A model generated the notes under the pieces. It had not been told where the DNA came from and searched no databases. It saw nothing but the letters and a program-made list of their open reading frames with translations. From assembly GCA_963691705.1 (NCBI GenBank), contig OY829537.1, positions 27,466,078 through 27,530,077 of the forward strand: 64,000 bases of DNA. Direction: 5' to 3'. This document shows, piece after piece, positions 33,673 through 43,518 of the stretch. Each line of letters begins with the position of its first letter. The stretch's first letter is position 1. The position numbers and the translations under genes were made by a program. Origin of the DNA: Viola odorata (taxonomy: Eukaryota; Streptophyta; Magnoliopsida; Malpighiales; Violaceae).

Positions 33673-35153
33673 TGAGTGCAGCAAAATTAAATGCAGTCGA
33701 CGATTTACAGGGAGTTAAATTTTTTTGATGATTTACAGAAAATAAAACAGTTGATAATGCAGAGAAAAAGCAGTTGGATATTTGCGGAAGAATATCCAGC
33801 AGTTTGCGAAAAATTAAAGTAGTTGAATATTTACGAGAATTAAAATGCGACCGACCATATAGGCGGTATATTGAATTTAAATTGCCGAAAGTAAATTGCG
33901 AAAAATTAAAGTACAGAAGAGTAAAGTGCGGAAAAGTAAAATGCGGTAAATTAAAGTGCGGAAAATTAAAGTGCGGAAAATTAAACAGTTGATAATTTGC
34001 GGAAGGATTTCCAGCAGTTTGCGAAAAATTAAAGCACTTGAATATTTACGAAAATTGAAATGCGACCGACCATATAGGCGGTATATTGAATTTAAATTGC
34101 TAAAATTAAATTGCTGAAATTTAAAGTGCGGAAAAGTAAACAGTTGATAATTTGCGGAAGGATTTCCAGCAGTTTGGAGAAAAATTAAAGCAGTTGAATA
34201 TTGACGAGAATTAAAATACGACCGACCATATAGGCGGTATATTAAATGACTGAAATTAAATTGCTAAATATAAATGACTGAAGTTAAATAATATCAAAAT
34301 AAATATCACGATAAGAAATGAGCAATTCACGTATAAAAACAATTCAATAAACAACTTGATGCAAGAATAAGCATACGAAATAATTTACAAAAAAAGTGAA
34401 CTAAACAATTCATGTATACCATATAGGAAAAATAGCAAATATCATGAATAATAATTATACGAAGCATGTGAGCATTTTACGTAAAAAAAATGACGAATTG
34501 AAGACTCGGAAAAATATAAATGGGCTGGGCCCAGCTTAAAATTTGGAGAAATGGGCCAGGAACAATTCCTGGCCCAAGGAAATTAATTTAAATGGTGATG
34601 GGCCAAGCCCATCACCTTTCTTTCATTTCGCACGAAGGCCATTTGGCCCAAAACAGTCATCTTCAACCTCACATCGCCGGCGCCACTGCCGGCGACGGAG
34701 GTAACGAACCAGGCGTCCGATTCGCCTGGTTCTTGGCCCAAACGACTCCTCTCCCTTCCCCTAATGCAAACATGCGGTCACAGCAAGGTAAACTCCAACC
34801 AAACAGTGACCATTGCCACGGCAACAATAATGTGCATTAATCCGTTTAATTAGCGAATAAATGCTTCAAGTGTTCAAACAATTTAATCGATGCTAGTGTG
34901 ATGTAACTAACTTAAAACTCAAGCAATTAAAACATATTTGAGCAACCAAATGATCGTCTAAGGCATGAACAAAAATTAAAGAGAAAGACAGTAAGTGAGA
35001 GAAAGAAAAGCTTACAGTGCTCGCCGAGAGAGGAAAGGATTGAGCTCAAGGAATGTGGGTCAAGTGTGCGTGAATTGGACAGGAAAATGGGGAGGGAGCG
35101 GGGCTGTTTTTCTTGCAAAATTCGGACCCTTTTTACGAAGGATGGAAGCTTGT

Positions 35154-35160
35154 ATTTATA
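35154..35160 (-). promoter_or_regulatory. TATA box of the Ogre 5' LTR
   Basis: Minus strand GCCTATAAATACAAGC within an otherwise mixed-composition stretch, followed by a short leader; the best promoter candidate in the LTR. Confidence 0.6.
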
Positions 35161-36089
35161 GGCAAAATCGCGTGGGTTGGAGGACGGGGGAGCTGCGCGT
35201 GGTGGCCGGCTGGTCGCGTTGGCAAGGCTAGGGGAGCCGTGATGATGGCGGAGGGTTAGAGGGCTAGGACGCGATGGGAGCAGGTGACTCGGGCGAGGAC
35301 TTCGTTGCCTTCCTCGTGCGTGCACTGTGCATGTGCATTATGCACATTAATTCAAGGGCCATTGATCTGGTTGACTTTCCTTGGTTGACCAGATCAATGG
35401 CCATGATCAAATGGCCTTTTATCTGATTTAAATGGCCTCGAGCCGGTTCCCGCGACCAAACGTTCTGACTTTTCGAGCCGAAGGTACCCGCGCGTAGAGA
35501 AAAATATGACGGGTTTAACAGTATACAGCGAATAATGAAAATTTTCCGCTTAGCGCATTTATTTTCTTGTTCAAAAGCGTGAAACGCGCAAACGGAAAAA
35601 TAAAAACGTTACGCCGAAAATTACCCGAAACGCTGTAGACCGTTGCGAGCAGAAAAAAAGCTAGCAACTAGTTGATGGAAAACATTTTAAAGTCGAGCTA
35701 TTGTCCGAGCAGACTTACTCGGGTCCAATAACAGCTCGAATGAAAATAATAATAAAATAATAAAAATACTAAAAAATGCGCTAAAACATAAAAAATCCTA
35801 AAAATCATGAGATGACCTAAAACGAAGAAAAAAAATAGCAACTGACTGCCGGATAGTTAAAAATGTGATTTTTAAGGCTAAAAATATTAATGATAATAAT
35901 AATGAAAATACACGCCGAAAAAATAAAAATGCGATTTCGAAAGCTGACGATGCTAACGATGATGCTAAAATGCAACGAAACACCTAAGAATGCTAGCGAC
36001 ATTAAATCAACTGAAAATGACTGTAAATTAACTAAATAACAGAAATGCTAAAATTAAATAAAAATGGCGTCAAAATTCGGGTATCAACC

Positions 36090-36737
36090 GTAGATAACAA
36101 GTAACATGCAACAAGGGAAAATAAAATGAAAGAGTTTTAGAAGAAACCGAAGTATGAATTAATAATTCAAGGGAGAAAAGCTTGCTCCTTTACAAACCGG
36201 CGGCTGCTCCAAAAACCAAGAGAACAAATCCCTAAAAAATAGGGTAAAAGATGAAATGATGTAATAATATCCTAGGACCAGCCATCCTTACAAAAACCCT
36301 AAGGCTTAGCTTATATAGCCTAAAACTAGCTAGGAGACAAAATAACTAAGGGGAGAGAGAGAGCCAATGGGAGCGTGACAACGCACGTCCTTCAGGAGAA
36401 TATTCTGGGGACTCTGGCGCGCCTGACATCTTCTGGAAACGCATGGAATCCCGTGCGGATCTTCGAAGATTCTTCTCTTTGGCTTTCGATTGAGAATTGA
36501 TGCAGAGGTATCGCGGCTGAGAGAGTGCTCACTGGTCTGGTTAGCGTCAAGGGCTAGATGACACTCTGATCCTCTGGGCCTTGATGCTAGAAATCCTCCA
36601 AAAATGCTTCTTTCCGCTCTTTTTCTCCTTTTGGAGCTAATCTGCAATAAAGATGGAAATAAGGGTCAAATAGCAGAATCAAGCCCCCGAAAAGGCTAGA
36701 AAAGAAGATAAAATCATGCCCATGAAACATGCTATCA
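36090..36737 (-). mobile_element. Athila-2 LTR, right (U3/promoter) fragment
   Basis: The minus-strand end reads TGATAGCATGTTTCATGG, matching the Athila-1 LTR start TGATAGCATG. TATA box GGCTATATAAGC at 36310-36316. Upstream (36398-36482) are heat-shock dimers. The left edge is the Ogre target duplication. Because no Athila internal sequence adjoins 36738, this LTR may be a solo LTR; its other end lies beyond Tat-A, outside view. Confidence 0.75.
36398..36482 (-). promoter_or_regulatory. Heat-shock-element dimers in Athila-2 LTR
   Basis: GAATATTC at 36398-36405, TTCTGGAA at 36431-36438 and TTCGAAGATTC at 36472-36482, all 85-170 bases upstream of the TATA box. The long array of Athila-1 is not present. 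Confidence 0.5.
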
Positions 36738-36929
36738 GATACACATAAAAATACTATTGGTGCAGATGATGCTTAGTGGGAAGAAAAAATAAAGGTTAGT
36801 TTTTAGTTTTTTCATTTTGTTTACTCTACTTTCTTTGTTTTTATAACATAATTGCTGCATGATGGATCATTTTGGATCTCTTTAAATGTATAGGTAAACC
36901 CGAGTTTTAGAAATTTTAGAATTTGTGGA

Positions 36930-37526
36930 ATTGAACCTCAACTTGAAGAGAAATTAGAATTGATATTTTTCACCATCGTAGCTACCGGAGAGTTTGATAT
37001 ATCACCCGGATGTAATGTGAATGTTACACCTCAGGAGGAGTAAGCTGATGTTGAAGGTTGTGGTGATTCAGTAGAGGGGATTCCATTTGAAGAAAGTTTG
37101 GATGAGATGTTTGAGACTGGAAGTACTCAACCGAGCAAGTAATAGGAGGAGAAATGTTGAAGTAGGGGGTAGTGACAAGTCAAGCATCCCTTTCAAGAAA
37201 GGCAAGAGTCAATCGGGGGGGGGGGGGGGGGGGGGGCAACAATGCTAGCTAGACACCTTGATACATTGGTTGGTGCAGTGGCCTCTAGGAGTTCAATGCG
37301 TACCTCTAGAGTTACTGAACCTGAAGTCCCTTCCCTGAGAGAGATTGTGGTTGACCTAAAAACCATACCAAGGTTCGATATCAATGGGGACATGTTTATG
37401 TTTGCGACTGAATTTCTTGAAGATATACTAAAAAGAGAGGTCTATATTGAGCTCGATTCACCAGTACACAAGCTGCTTTGGCTGACATACCATTTTATCA
37501 ATAAAAGGCCGAATAAGAATCTCTAG
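36930..37526 (+). pseudogene. MYB/SANT-like (L10-interacting MYB type) gene remnant
   Basis: Plus-strand frames read EPQLEEKLELIF, then VATGEFDISPG (36975-37010), resembling the E-x-K-L-x-x-x-F...ATG-x-x-x-(W/I)-(A/S)-P block that follows the MYB/SANT-like domain in plant PIF/Harbinger-associated and L10-interacting proteins. A stop and frameshifts follow, then a 94-codon frame (37242-37526) with the C-terminal helix pattern SLREIVVDLKTIPRF, ...MFMFATEFL, ...REVYIELDSP. A 22-base G run (37215-37236) interrupts it. The N-terminal DNA-binding domain is lost to the Athila-2 insertion. Family call is by pattern memory only. Confidence 0.45.
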
Positions 37527-37723
37527 TTTTAGTTCAAGTTTTCGTATTAGTTATTATGTAGGGTGCTATGTTATAACTTTGTTGTTTTTTTAATAGGCAG
37601 TGGAAAATTATTATTAAAGTCATGGCAACATGACATAGAAGAGAACAAGGATTCGAAAACAAGCCCGACGCTGAGAGAAAGCAACCCAGCAACCCGGACA
37701 GTTCTCCAGCTAGCTAAAGAACT

Positions 37724-38787
37724 CTACCCTCCCCACGAATGAATCCACCCAGAGGAAAACATCATCTGAACCGAGTTGTAAGGAAATAAGGGATCTTTAC
37801 CTTTCATCCAATTTTGCCAAGAACAGAAAATAAGGTTGACGATGCGGAAGGTGCAAAATATCTCAAGCTGAAAAACCACTTTGTTGCGTTGCGTCCAAAT
37901 GTTCCATAACACCGCGTATAGTAGCATTTCCCACATCTCATGGACCTGCTTTTGATTAGAATCAACCAACCAACTCTAACTCAGCCATAATTTTGCCACA
38001 TTCCTCGGAGGCACACACACAATTTCCATCCAGCGCATGATATCGTCCCAAATAGGGGTGACAATCCGACAATAAAGAAGAAGATGGTTAGAGCTTTCTT
38101 CCACTTCTAAGCAAAGCGGGCAAAAGCTAGTCTCCAACGTAAGAATGGAGCATTTTCGATGGAGCTCCCTCGTAGCGATGCGGTCCTGTATGGTTAACCA
38201 AATAAAGAATTCCACCCTGTGTGGAACCAATCCGCCCTAACACGAGTCTAAAAGTGGGTTTTTATTTCCTCTGTGCTGATGGTTTTCTATTTCCTTGCAT
38301 AGGACTTGACTGAAAATATGCCCGAAGCTCCAAGCTTTCACATCAGCTCTTGACTATTCTGACCCACACTCGGCTTGTTTAACATGTCTTGCAGGTTACT
38401 CACCCCGTCCACCTCCCATTCAAAGAGCCCTCTCCTCCAAGACCATCTCCACGCCCAACCCTCACCCTACCAATCACCGAATTCACTAACCACGCCTAGC
38501 TGGTTGTAGGAAAGGGAGTAAAGGCGGGGAAATTGGATAGCTAGGGGCACTCGCCAGGCCCATAAATCCCACCAGAACTTCATATCAGTGCCACTGCCTA
38601 GCTTATGTCTAGTTTGTGAAGTCTAGAGCCCAAATAGTGGGCTATTCCTGCCACACACCCGAAAAATATCAGCCCAGACTTGAGAGAAGGTGTCACGTTC
38701 TCTAAGATAGAAGTCCCCCACAATACTAAATTTATACTATTTTTGGACCATCTCCGCCCAGAATTTTTTGTCCCCATTTAGCAACCC
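37724..38787 (-). pseudogene. LINE C-terminal region with zf-RVT domain
   Basis: Frames at 38230-37976 and 37969-37724 encode HRVEFFIWLTIQDRIATR, CPLCLEVEESSNHLLLYC and ILWNIWTQRNKVVF-like blocks (here VLWNIWTQRNKVVFQ), the zinc-binding RT-associated domain that ends plant L1 ORF2. Separated by one stop. 38240-38787 holds further out-of-frame C-terminal sequence. Confidence 0.8.
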
Positions 38788-40193
38788 CTAAACCCACTTC
38801 ATCAAAACAATATTGTTGCGAGTTTGCAGGCATCCGATTCCAAGCCCACCAAGCTCTGTCGGATGTATCACATCCTCCCACTTGACTTTTGCTAAACCTC
38901 TCTTCTGCTCATCTCCACTCCATAGAAACCTTCTCATAAGTTTCTCATATTGGCGGACAATACCTTTAGGTATGCAAAAAATAGACATATTATACACCGG
39001 AATACTAGCCAGAACAGACTTGATAAGAGTCACCCTTCCCCCCACTGAAAGAAGTGAACATTTCCAAGTAGCAAGCTTCTTCCTCATTGCCTGAAGCAAG
39101 AAGTCCTAGCTAGAAACTCTCTTTGGGTTCAACCCAATAAAAGATCCTAGATACTTAAATGGTAAAGCTTCATATTTGCAGCCAGCTCTATGAGCTAACA
39201 TCTCTCCTGACTGCCTGAAGACATTGATTCCTACTAGAGAGCTTTTATGATAGTTAACTTTCAAACCCGAATAAGCGTCGAACCAACGCATAACTCCTTT
39301 TACACACTGGATTTCTGACTCCTCATTGTTGACAAACACCATGGTATCATCCACAAACTGAAGATGGGAGATCCTCCATCCTGCAACGTCGTTACCTATG
39401 CCCCTCAAGAACCCTTGTTCCTCTGCCCGAATGAACAATTTATGGAGCCTTTCTGCTGCAATGTTAAATAAGAATGGAGACATGGAGCACCCCTGTCTCA
39501 ATCCCCGCCCCACTTTAAACTCAGCAGAGGGAGACCCATTGATTAACACTGAAACCTTAGCCGTACTCAGGCATTGACTGACCCAACCCCGCCATTTTAG
39601 ACTGAATCCTATATGACCTATAATCTCATCCAAGTAGCTACACTCAACCGAATCATACGCTTTCTCAAAGTCAAGTTTAAACGAAAACCCTTGTTGTTGG
39701 GTAGCCTTAAGGTGATGAACAACTTCATTTGCTGTCATGACATAATCTAGAGTTTGTCTCCCTTTTATAAACCCATGTTGGCATTCACTCACAATTGAGG
39801 TAATCATCGAACCAAGCCGATTTGCTAAAACTTTAGAAATTATCTTATAGTAGCTACTAACAAGACTTATAGGACAGAATTCACTGAACCTCTTCGCAGA
39901 CTGAATTTTTGGAATTAGTGTTATAAATGAAGCATTCGCCCCCTGAGGAAACTGACCCGTATTGAAGAACCCTCGCACCAACCTGCAAATATCTGCTCCT
40001 ATAAATTCCCAAGCATTTTGGATGAAACGCATGGAAAGACCATCCGACCCTAGAGATTTATCCCCACTGTAGCCCTTAACCGCCTCCCACACCTCTGTAG
40101 CTGAAACATCTTGATCTAGCCTCACTACCTCCTCAGCAGTAAGCTTAGAAAATCCTATATCATGCATCCTTGGTCTATCCCATCTAACAGCCT
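38788..40193 (-). pseudogene. LINE ORF2 reverse transcriptase
   Basis: From the Tat-B boundary the frame reads AVRWDRPRMHDIGF, then SDGLSMRFIQNAW, ISLVSSYYKIISKVLANRL, HGFIKGRQTLDYVM, FKLDFEKAYDSV, GLRQGCSMSPFLFNI and the catalytic FVDDTMVF (near 39350), all standard RT blocks. A stop near 39106 divides it from the thumb/connection part (RKKLATWKCSLLSVGGRVTL...). An apparent upstream extension into 40308 is an accident of reading into the Tat-B LTR. Confidence 0.9.
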
Positions 40194-40788
40194 TGATAAG
40201 ATTTAATTTCTTAGACGATAGGGATGATGACTTCTGTTGGTCGGAGTTGCTGTAGTTGTCGTCGAACTCACCTGCAAGGCGCCGGAGGGGGGGCTCCGGC
40301 GTAGACACTCCGATGCTTAAGTCAGTAAACGATTCAAAAGTGGCAGAGGTTCTAGTGAGTAAATTGTTTTTTGCTTACTTGATGCTTCACACTAAGGGGT
40401 ATTTGTAGACCGCTGGAGGCGATATCTGGTCGAAAGAGCGATATCCAGGTGAAACATCGCTCTTGATGACGTCACGAGTGATACATAGGGATGACGTCAT
40501 CGGTGATACCTGACGGAACATCATGGGCGATGCCTCTGAGGAGGGTGCCGGTGGCGATACCCATGATGGTGTCGGGGCGATAACTCTATAGGTCCCTGGG
40601 ATGGGATGATGCCGTGCGTCCAGAGACGCGTGAGACCTCCCCTTCTGCTGATGTCGACCATCCCAGAAAACACCTCAAGGTCTGGTAGCGATGACCTAGA
40701 TGTCCGATAAGGCTTGTAGGACTCCTGTCCGTCTTCGACATGGGTCGTAATTGTAGAAATGCCCTTAGGATTGCCTTAATGGTTATCA
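40194..40788 (-). mobile_element. Tat-B 3' LTR, 595 bp
   Basis: Plus strand TGATAAGATTTAATTTC to GGTTATCA. About 97% identical by eye to the 5' LTR, except for a 23-base segment (near 40550-40580) missing from the other copy. Confidence 0.9.
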
Positions 40789-41790
40789 TAAGCCCAACCG
40801 AAAACGAGCCCGAGTGTTCACCAAGGGCTGTCGTTCCTTGTCTATGTCTGGAATCTTAAGAGAGGGTCCTTTCCTCCTTATGTCGATATACTTGCGGGGT
40901 CTCCGAGCTTCTTTGCCTATAATTTGATAAGGTTTGGTTCTAACGACACGCAACGCCTAAGTCCGGAGCTTTCGTCCGAGTAAGCAGATTCCGGTTCTTA
41001 TTCTTGTCAGTGACCTGTCCTTATGGGTATTAAGGAATCAGCGAGAGATGCCGCTATCCCGTCTATAGCCGTTAGGGCGTCGCTTTCGCCTAGCGATATT
41101 ATCCTGCCTGGTCCATCGGCAGGGCTTAGAAGGTTGCGAACTCGTCCGTGCTGTAGGAGAGTTACTGACGGATCACTTTCGACGTTGCCGGGGACTGCTA
41201 CCAGGTTCGTACCGTTGAGGTAAATTTGCATACATTTCGGGTCCATCAGCCTTTCGGGTGAACTGCAAACACGTAGAGGAGATAGGTATTTTACGGAGAT
41301 ATTAGTAAACTTTGTACTTACTGGGATTCTGAGAACACGCGGGTTCTTTCTTTCCTCTCCGCCCATGGAAACAGCGATATTGACGCGGTTTTATGCCATC
41401 AGCTACCTATGATTTGTGCGGCTTTACACCACTAGATACCTGTGATATCGGCGAGGCTTTACACTACTAGGAGATACCTGCGACATCGATGCGGCCTTAT
41501 ACTGTGGATACCTACAACCGTACGACTTTTACGTCATGGCCACCTATAATGTCGCGCTCCTCGGCGTTTTCCAGGATTCTATCTCGTGCTCCTTTCGAAT
41601 ATCTGCGTTGTTAGCAGTACACGAACATCGACCCTCGTTTCTGCTTCAGGTCCATCAGTCTTTGAGGGTAACGGGACGGCTCATCTTTTGAGGATCTCCT
41701 TTTTCCCGAAGGCCCTTTTTTTGGAGCCTATAAATCTGAGAGCTTTCTCTACTCACGCTCTTCTCATCTTTTTCTTTCGTGATTGACATC
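40789..41790. other. Tat-B DNA between LTR and gene 1, with an extra block
   Basis: Starts with the motif AAGCCCAACCGAAAACGAG at the LTR edge. In Tat-A and Tat-C gene 1 starts about 210 bases from the LTR; here it is 1002 bases away, so roughly 780 bases (about 40850-41650) are extra. I see no convincing gene in it. The gene 1 TATA box is at 41729-41735. Confidence 0.6.
41729..41735 (+). promoter_or_regulatory. TATA box of antisense gene 1, Tat-B
   Basis: GCCTATAAATC, 62 bases before ATG 41791; conserved in Tat-A and Tat-C at 68 bases. Confidence 0.7.
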
Positions 41791-42168
41791 ATGGATCATC
41801 TGACTAAAAATTTTCTCCTTTCCAAGGGCCATACTCTCAAGAACCTCAAGGATGGTGACGTCGGGTTCCTGGAGAACATGCTGGTCAAGACCTCCGAGGA
41901 CATCTTGGAGTTACAAGGGATGCTGACCCCACTCCATTCTAGGCTGGGAGCTACATCTCTGGAGGACTTCAATCCTTTAGAGAGCGTGTCGAAGCTAGCC
42001 ACCTCCATCGCTCGGATTCAAGTGGTGATCGCCATGCTGCAGTAGTGCAAGGACATGCTGGGGTGCTGCTTGAAGGGAATGAGGGTCACTTCTACTGACC
42101 TCACTCTGGTCATGGATTCCCTGAGAGACATTCCCGAGGTACCCGAGGATGCTGGCTCTGACGCCTGA
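41791..42168 (+). pseudogene. Antisense gene 1, Tat-B copy
   Basis: ATG 41791 begins MDHLTKNFLLSKGHTLKNLK; a stop (TAG 42043-42045, after VIAMLQ) interrupts an otherwise open frame of 125 codons that ends GSDA-TGA. Conserved blocks: GFLENMLVKTSEDILELQGM, SLEDFNPLESVSKLA and CCLKGMRVTST. Predicted mainly helical; unrecognised. A polyadenylation-like AATAAA lies about 75 bases downstream. Confidence 0.7.
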
Positions 42169-42325
42169 TGTTGGCGGCTCCCTTTGAACCTTTTCTCTTT
42201 TTCTATTTTACGCAACTGTACTTTTCGACCGCTAGGCCATAATAAATAAATTGCCTTTATTACGCCGCTTGCCACCATTCTTCTTCTTCAACGTGTCATT
42301 TGTCCCTTTTTGGTTGGCGGCTTCC

Positions 42326-42345
42326 CAAGCCCAACCGAAAATGAG
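42326..42345 (+). repeat. Internal copy of the LTR-adjacent 20-bp motif
   Basis: CAAGCCCAACCGAAAATGAG, identical to the motif next to the Tat-C LTR (57439-57458) and nearly so to those at 40789-40808 and 18745-18764. Internal copies at the same place, between genes 1 and 2, exist in Tat-A (17991-18010) and Tat-C (59497-59516). Confidence 0.8.
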
Positions 42346-42570
42346 TTAGTTATTATATGGTTTTTTCATGACGGTTTTCTCGCTAACAGTTCTGTATTGA
42401 TGCCACGCCGCTGCTTCAGTGTCATCTGATTGGGCTAATTTTCGGTTTTCCTCGATTTGTGGGAGATTTCAACAGGCGTGACTGCAAATCCAGATTGGCA
42501 CTCCAGGTTATACACGTGTCGATTCTCAAGAGTCGCGTCGGATAATTAAAGCTTTTCCCCCTCCTCTGGC

Positions 42571-42577
42571 TATTTAA
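42571..42577 (+). promoter_or_regulatory. TATA-like box of antisense gene 2, Tat-B
   Basis: GGCTATTTAATGGGATT, 79 bases before ATG 42650. The same 17-base block is 77 bases before the Tat-C start, and GCTATTTAATGGGG lies 73 bases before the Tat-A start. Confidence 0.65.
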
Positions 42578-42649
42578 TGGGATTCCTTTTCCCTCTATTT
42601 CCATACACCTTCTTGTTTGCTTTTCTCTTGACAAGTTGCCTGTGATCTC

Positions 42650-43066
42650 ATGTCTGATTCTCATTTTTTGGATACTGCTGCGCGGGATTCTCCGCCAACT
42701 CCTCCAACTTCACCAGATTCAGACAATCCTCCTCCATCACCCCCCTGGAGACCATTCGTCCGCCGGCAAGGTCGCAAAAGGCTGAGGAAAAACGCCTTAA
42801 AGGTGCCTGAAACGCTTTCTATTTCTTCTGCCTCTTCTGTTCAAAAGGGGAAAAGACCATCTTTTCTTTCTCACCATTCGCCAAAGAGGGCTCTTTCTGC
42901 TAGCGAGGAAATGGTGATGTCGGCCACTGAGGAGGAGTCAGGTCGATCAATGATACGCATAGGAAAAAGGGTTGATGAGCCTTTCCCTCCCATCAGTAGG
43001 GAGCTATCGTTCTCAGATGATGATGTAGTTTATTGCTATGGTATCACTTGGTCTGACGGTGATTAG
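42650..43066 (+). CDS. Antisense gene 2 (small Pro/Ser-rich, acidic tail), Tat-B copy
   Basis: An unbroken 138-codon frame, the best-preserved copy of this gene. It starts MSDSHFLDTAARDSPPTPPT, followed by SPPWRPFVRRQGRKRLRKN (Pro-rich then basic, possibly a nuclear localisation signal), a Ser-rich middle and an acidic/aromatic tail (SFSDDDVVYCYGITWSDGD). No known domain recognised. It lies 480 bases downstream of gene 1 with its own TATA-like box, so it is probably transcribed separately. Confidence 0.65.
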   Translation: MSDSHFLDTAARDSPPTPPTSPDSDNPPPSPPWRPFVRRQGRKRLRKNALKVPETLSISSASSVQKGKRPSFLSHHSPKRALSASEEMVMSATEEESGRSMIRIGKRVDEPFPPISRELSFSDDDVVYCYGITWSDGD

Positions 43067-43518
43067 TTTAGTTTGTCTTGCTTCTTTGTAGATGTCGTAT
43101 GGCTATTCAAAATGAATAAGAGAACGCTTCACTTTTTCTTTTGTGCCTCTATCGCCTTCACGCGTCAAGGGTTGTCGAGGGGAGATAGTTACTGCTGGGG
43201 GCAACCGTCTTTTGGTTTTCAGTAACTGTGTTCTCCTACAGACATAAATGACTGTCCACGCGTCGCTTTCTGCTCCGCACGTGTCTCACTTTTACAGGCT
43301 GTTTTTTCTTCAAGTTCAATCTTTATAAGGGAACTGCTGTTCTCTTTTATTATTTTTGCCAATACTTTAAATTTTTTCGCACTTTCTCTTTCTTCTGTGC
43401 TTCTCCCTACTCAAGGGGAGCTTCTGCAACTGCTCGCCAAAGCCGACGGCCTGCTTACTGGCTTCCTGCCCCAGGTATTTTGTTCCCTTCTCGTCGTAGT
43501 TTAATTTTCCGGTTCTTT

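Larger units (their letters stand above)
20085..36089 (-). mobile_element. Ogre-type Tat retrotransposon, rearranged, 16.0 kb
   Basis: Minus-strand order: 5' LTR, ORF1, gag, protease, an intron, RT, RNase H, second RNase H-like domain, integrase, 3' LTR. ORF1 upstream of gag and the protease-RT intron are Ogre hallmarks. It is flanked by GTAGA at 20080-20084 and 36090-36094, a 5-bp target duplication in the Athila-2 LTR. Both LTRs are incomplete in different places and a 515-bp piece of pol is duplicated at the 3' end, so it has been rearranged during or after reverse transcription. Frame breaks in gag-pro and pol show it is inactive. Confidence 0.85.
33055..36089 (-). mobile_element. Ogre 5' LTR, U5 missing
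   Basis: Right end reads GGGTATCAACC followed by GTAGA; on the minus strand the LTR opens GGTTGATACCCG. The TATA box CCTATAAATACAAG is at 35154-35160. The segment 33055-34100 matches the left LTR; 34300-36089 (U3) has no counterpart there and the left 20085-20870 (U5) has none here. Together the two copies imply a full LTR near 3.8 kb, within the Ogre range. A 133-codon minus frame at 34927-35325 is Ser/Pro-rich noise. Confidence 0.75.
37591..40193 (-). mobile_element. LINE (plant L1 type), 3' portion
   Basis: Minus-strand non-LTR retrotransposon with RT and a C-terminal zinc-binding RT-associated domain. The 3' end at about 37591 has a short A-rich tail (TTAAAAAAACAACAAAG on the minus strand). 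The right edge is the Tat-B insertion; coding sequence continues at 56430 across the AGCCT duplication. Confidence 0.85.

Noticed and set aside
34927..35325. 133-codon minus-strand frame in the Ogre LTR
   Set aside because: Ser/Pro-rich, spans the TATA box and leader, and has no counterpart elsewhere; a chance frame.
39106..40308. 400-codon frame starting MSTPEPPLRRLAG as a LINE fusion gene
   Set aside because: The first 38 codons are the Tat-B LTR read in reverse; the LINE part begins only at 40193.
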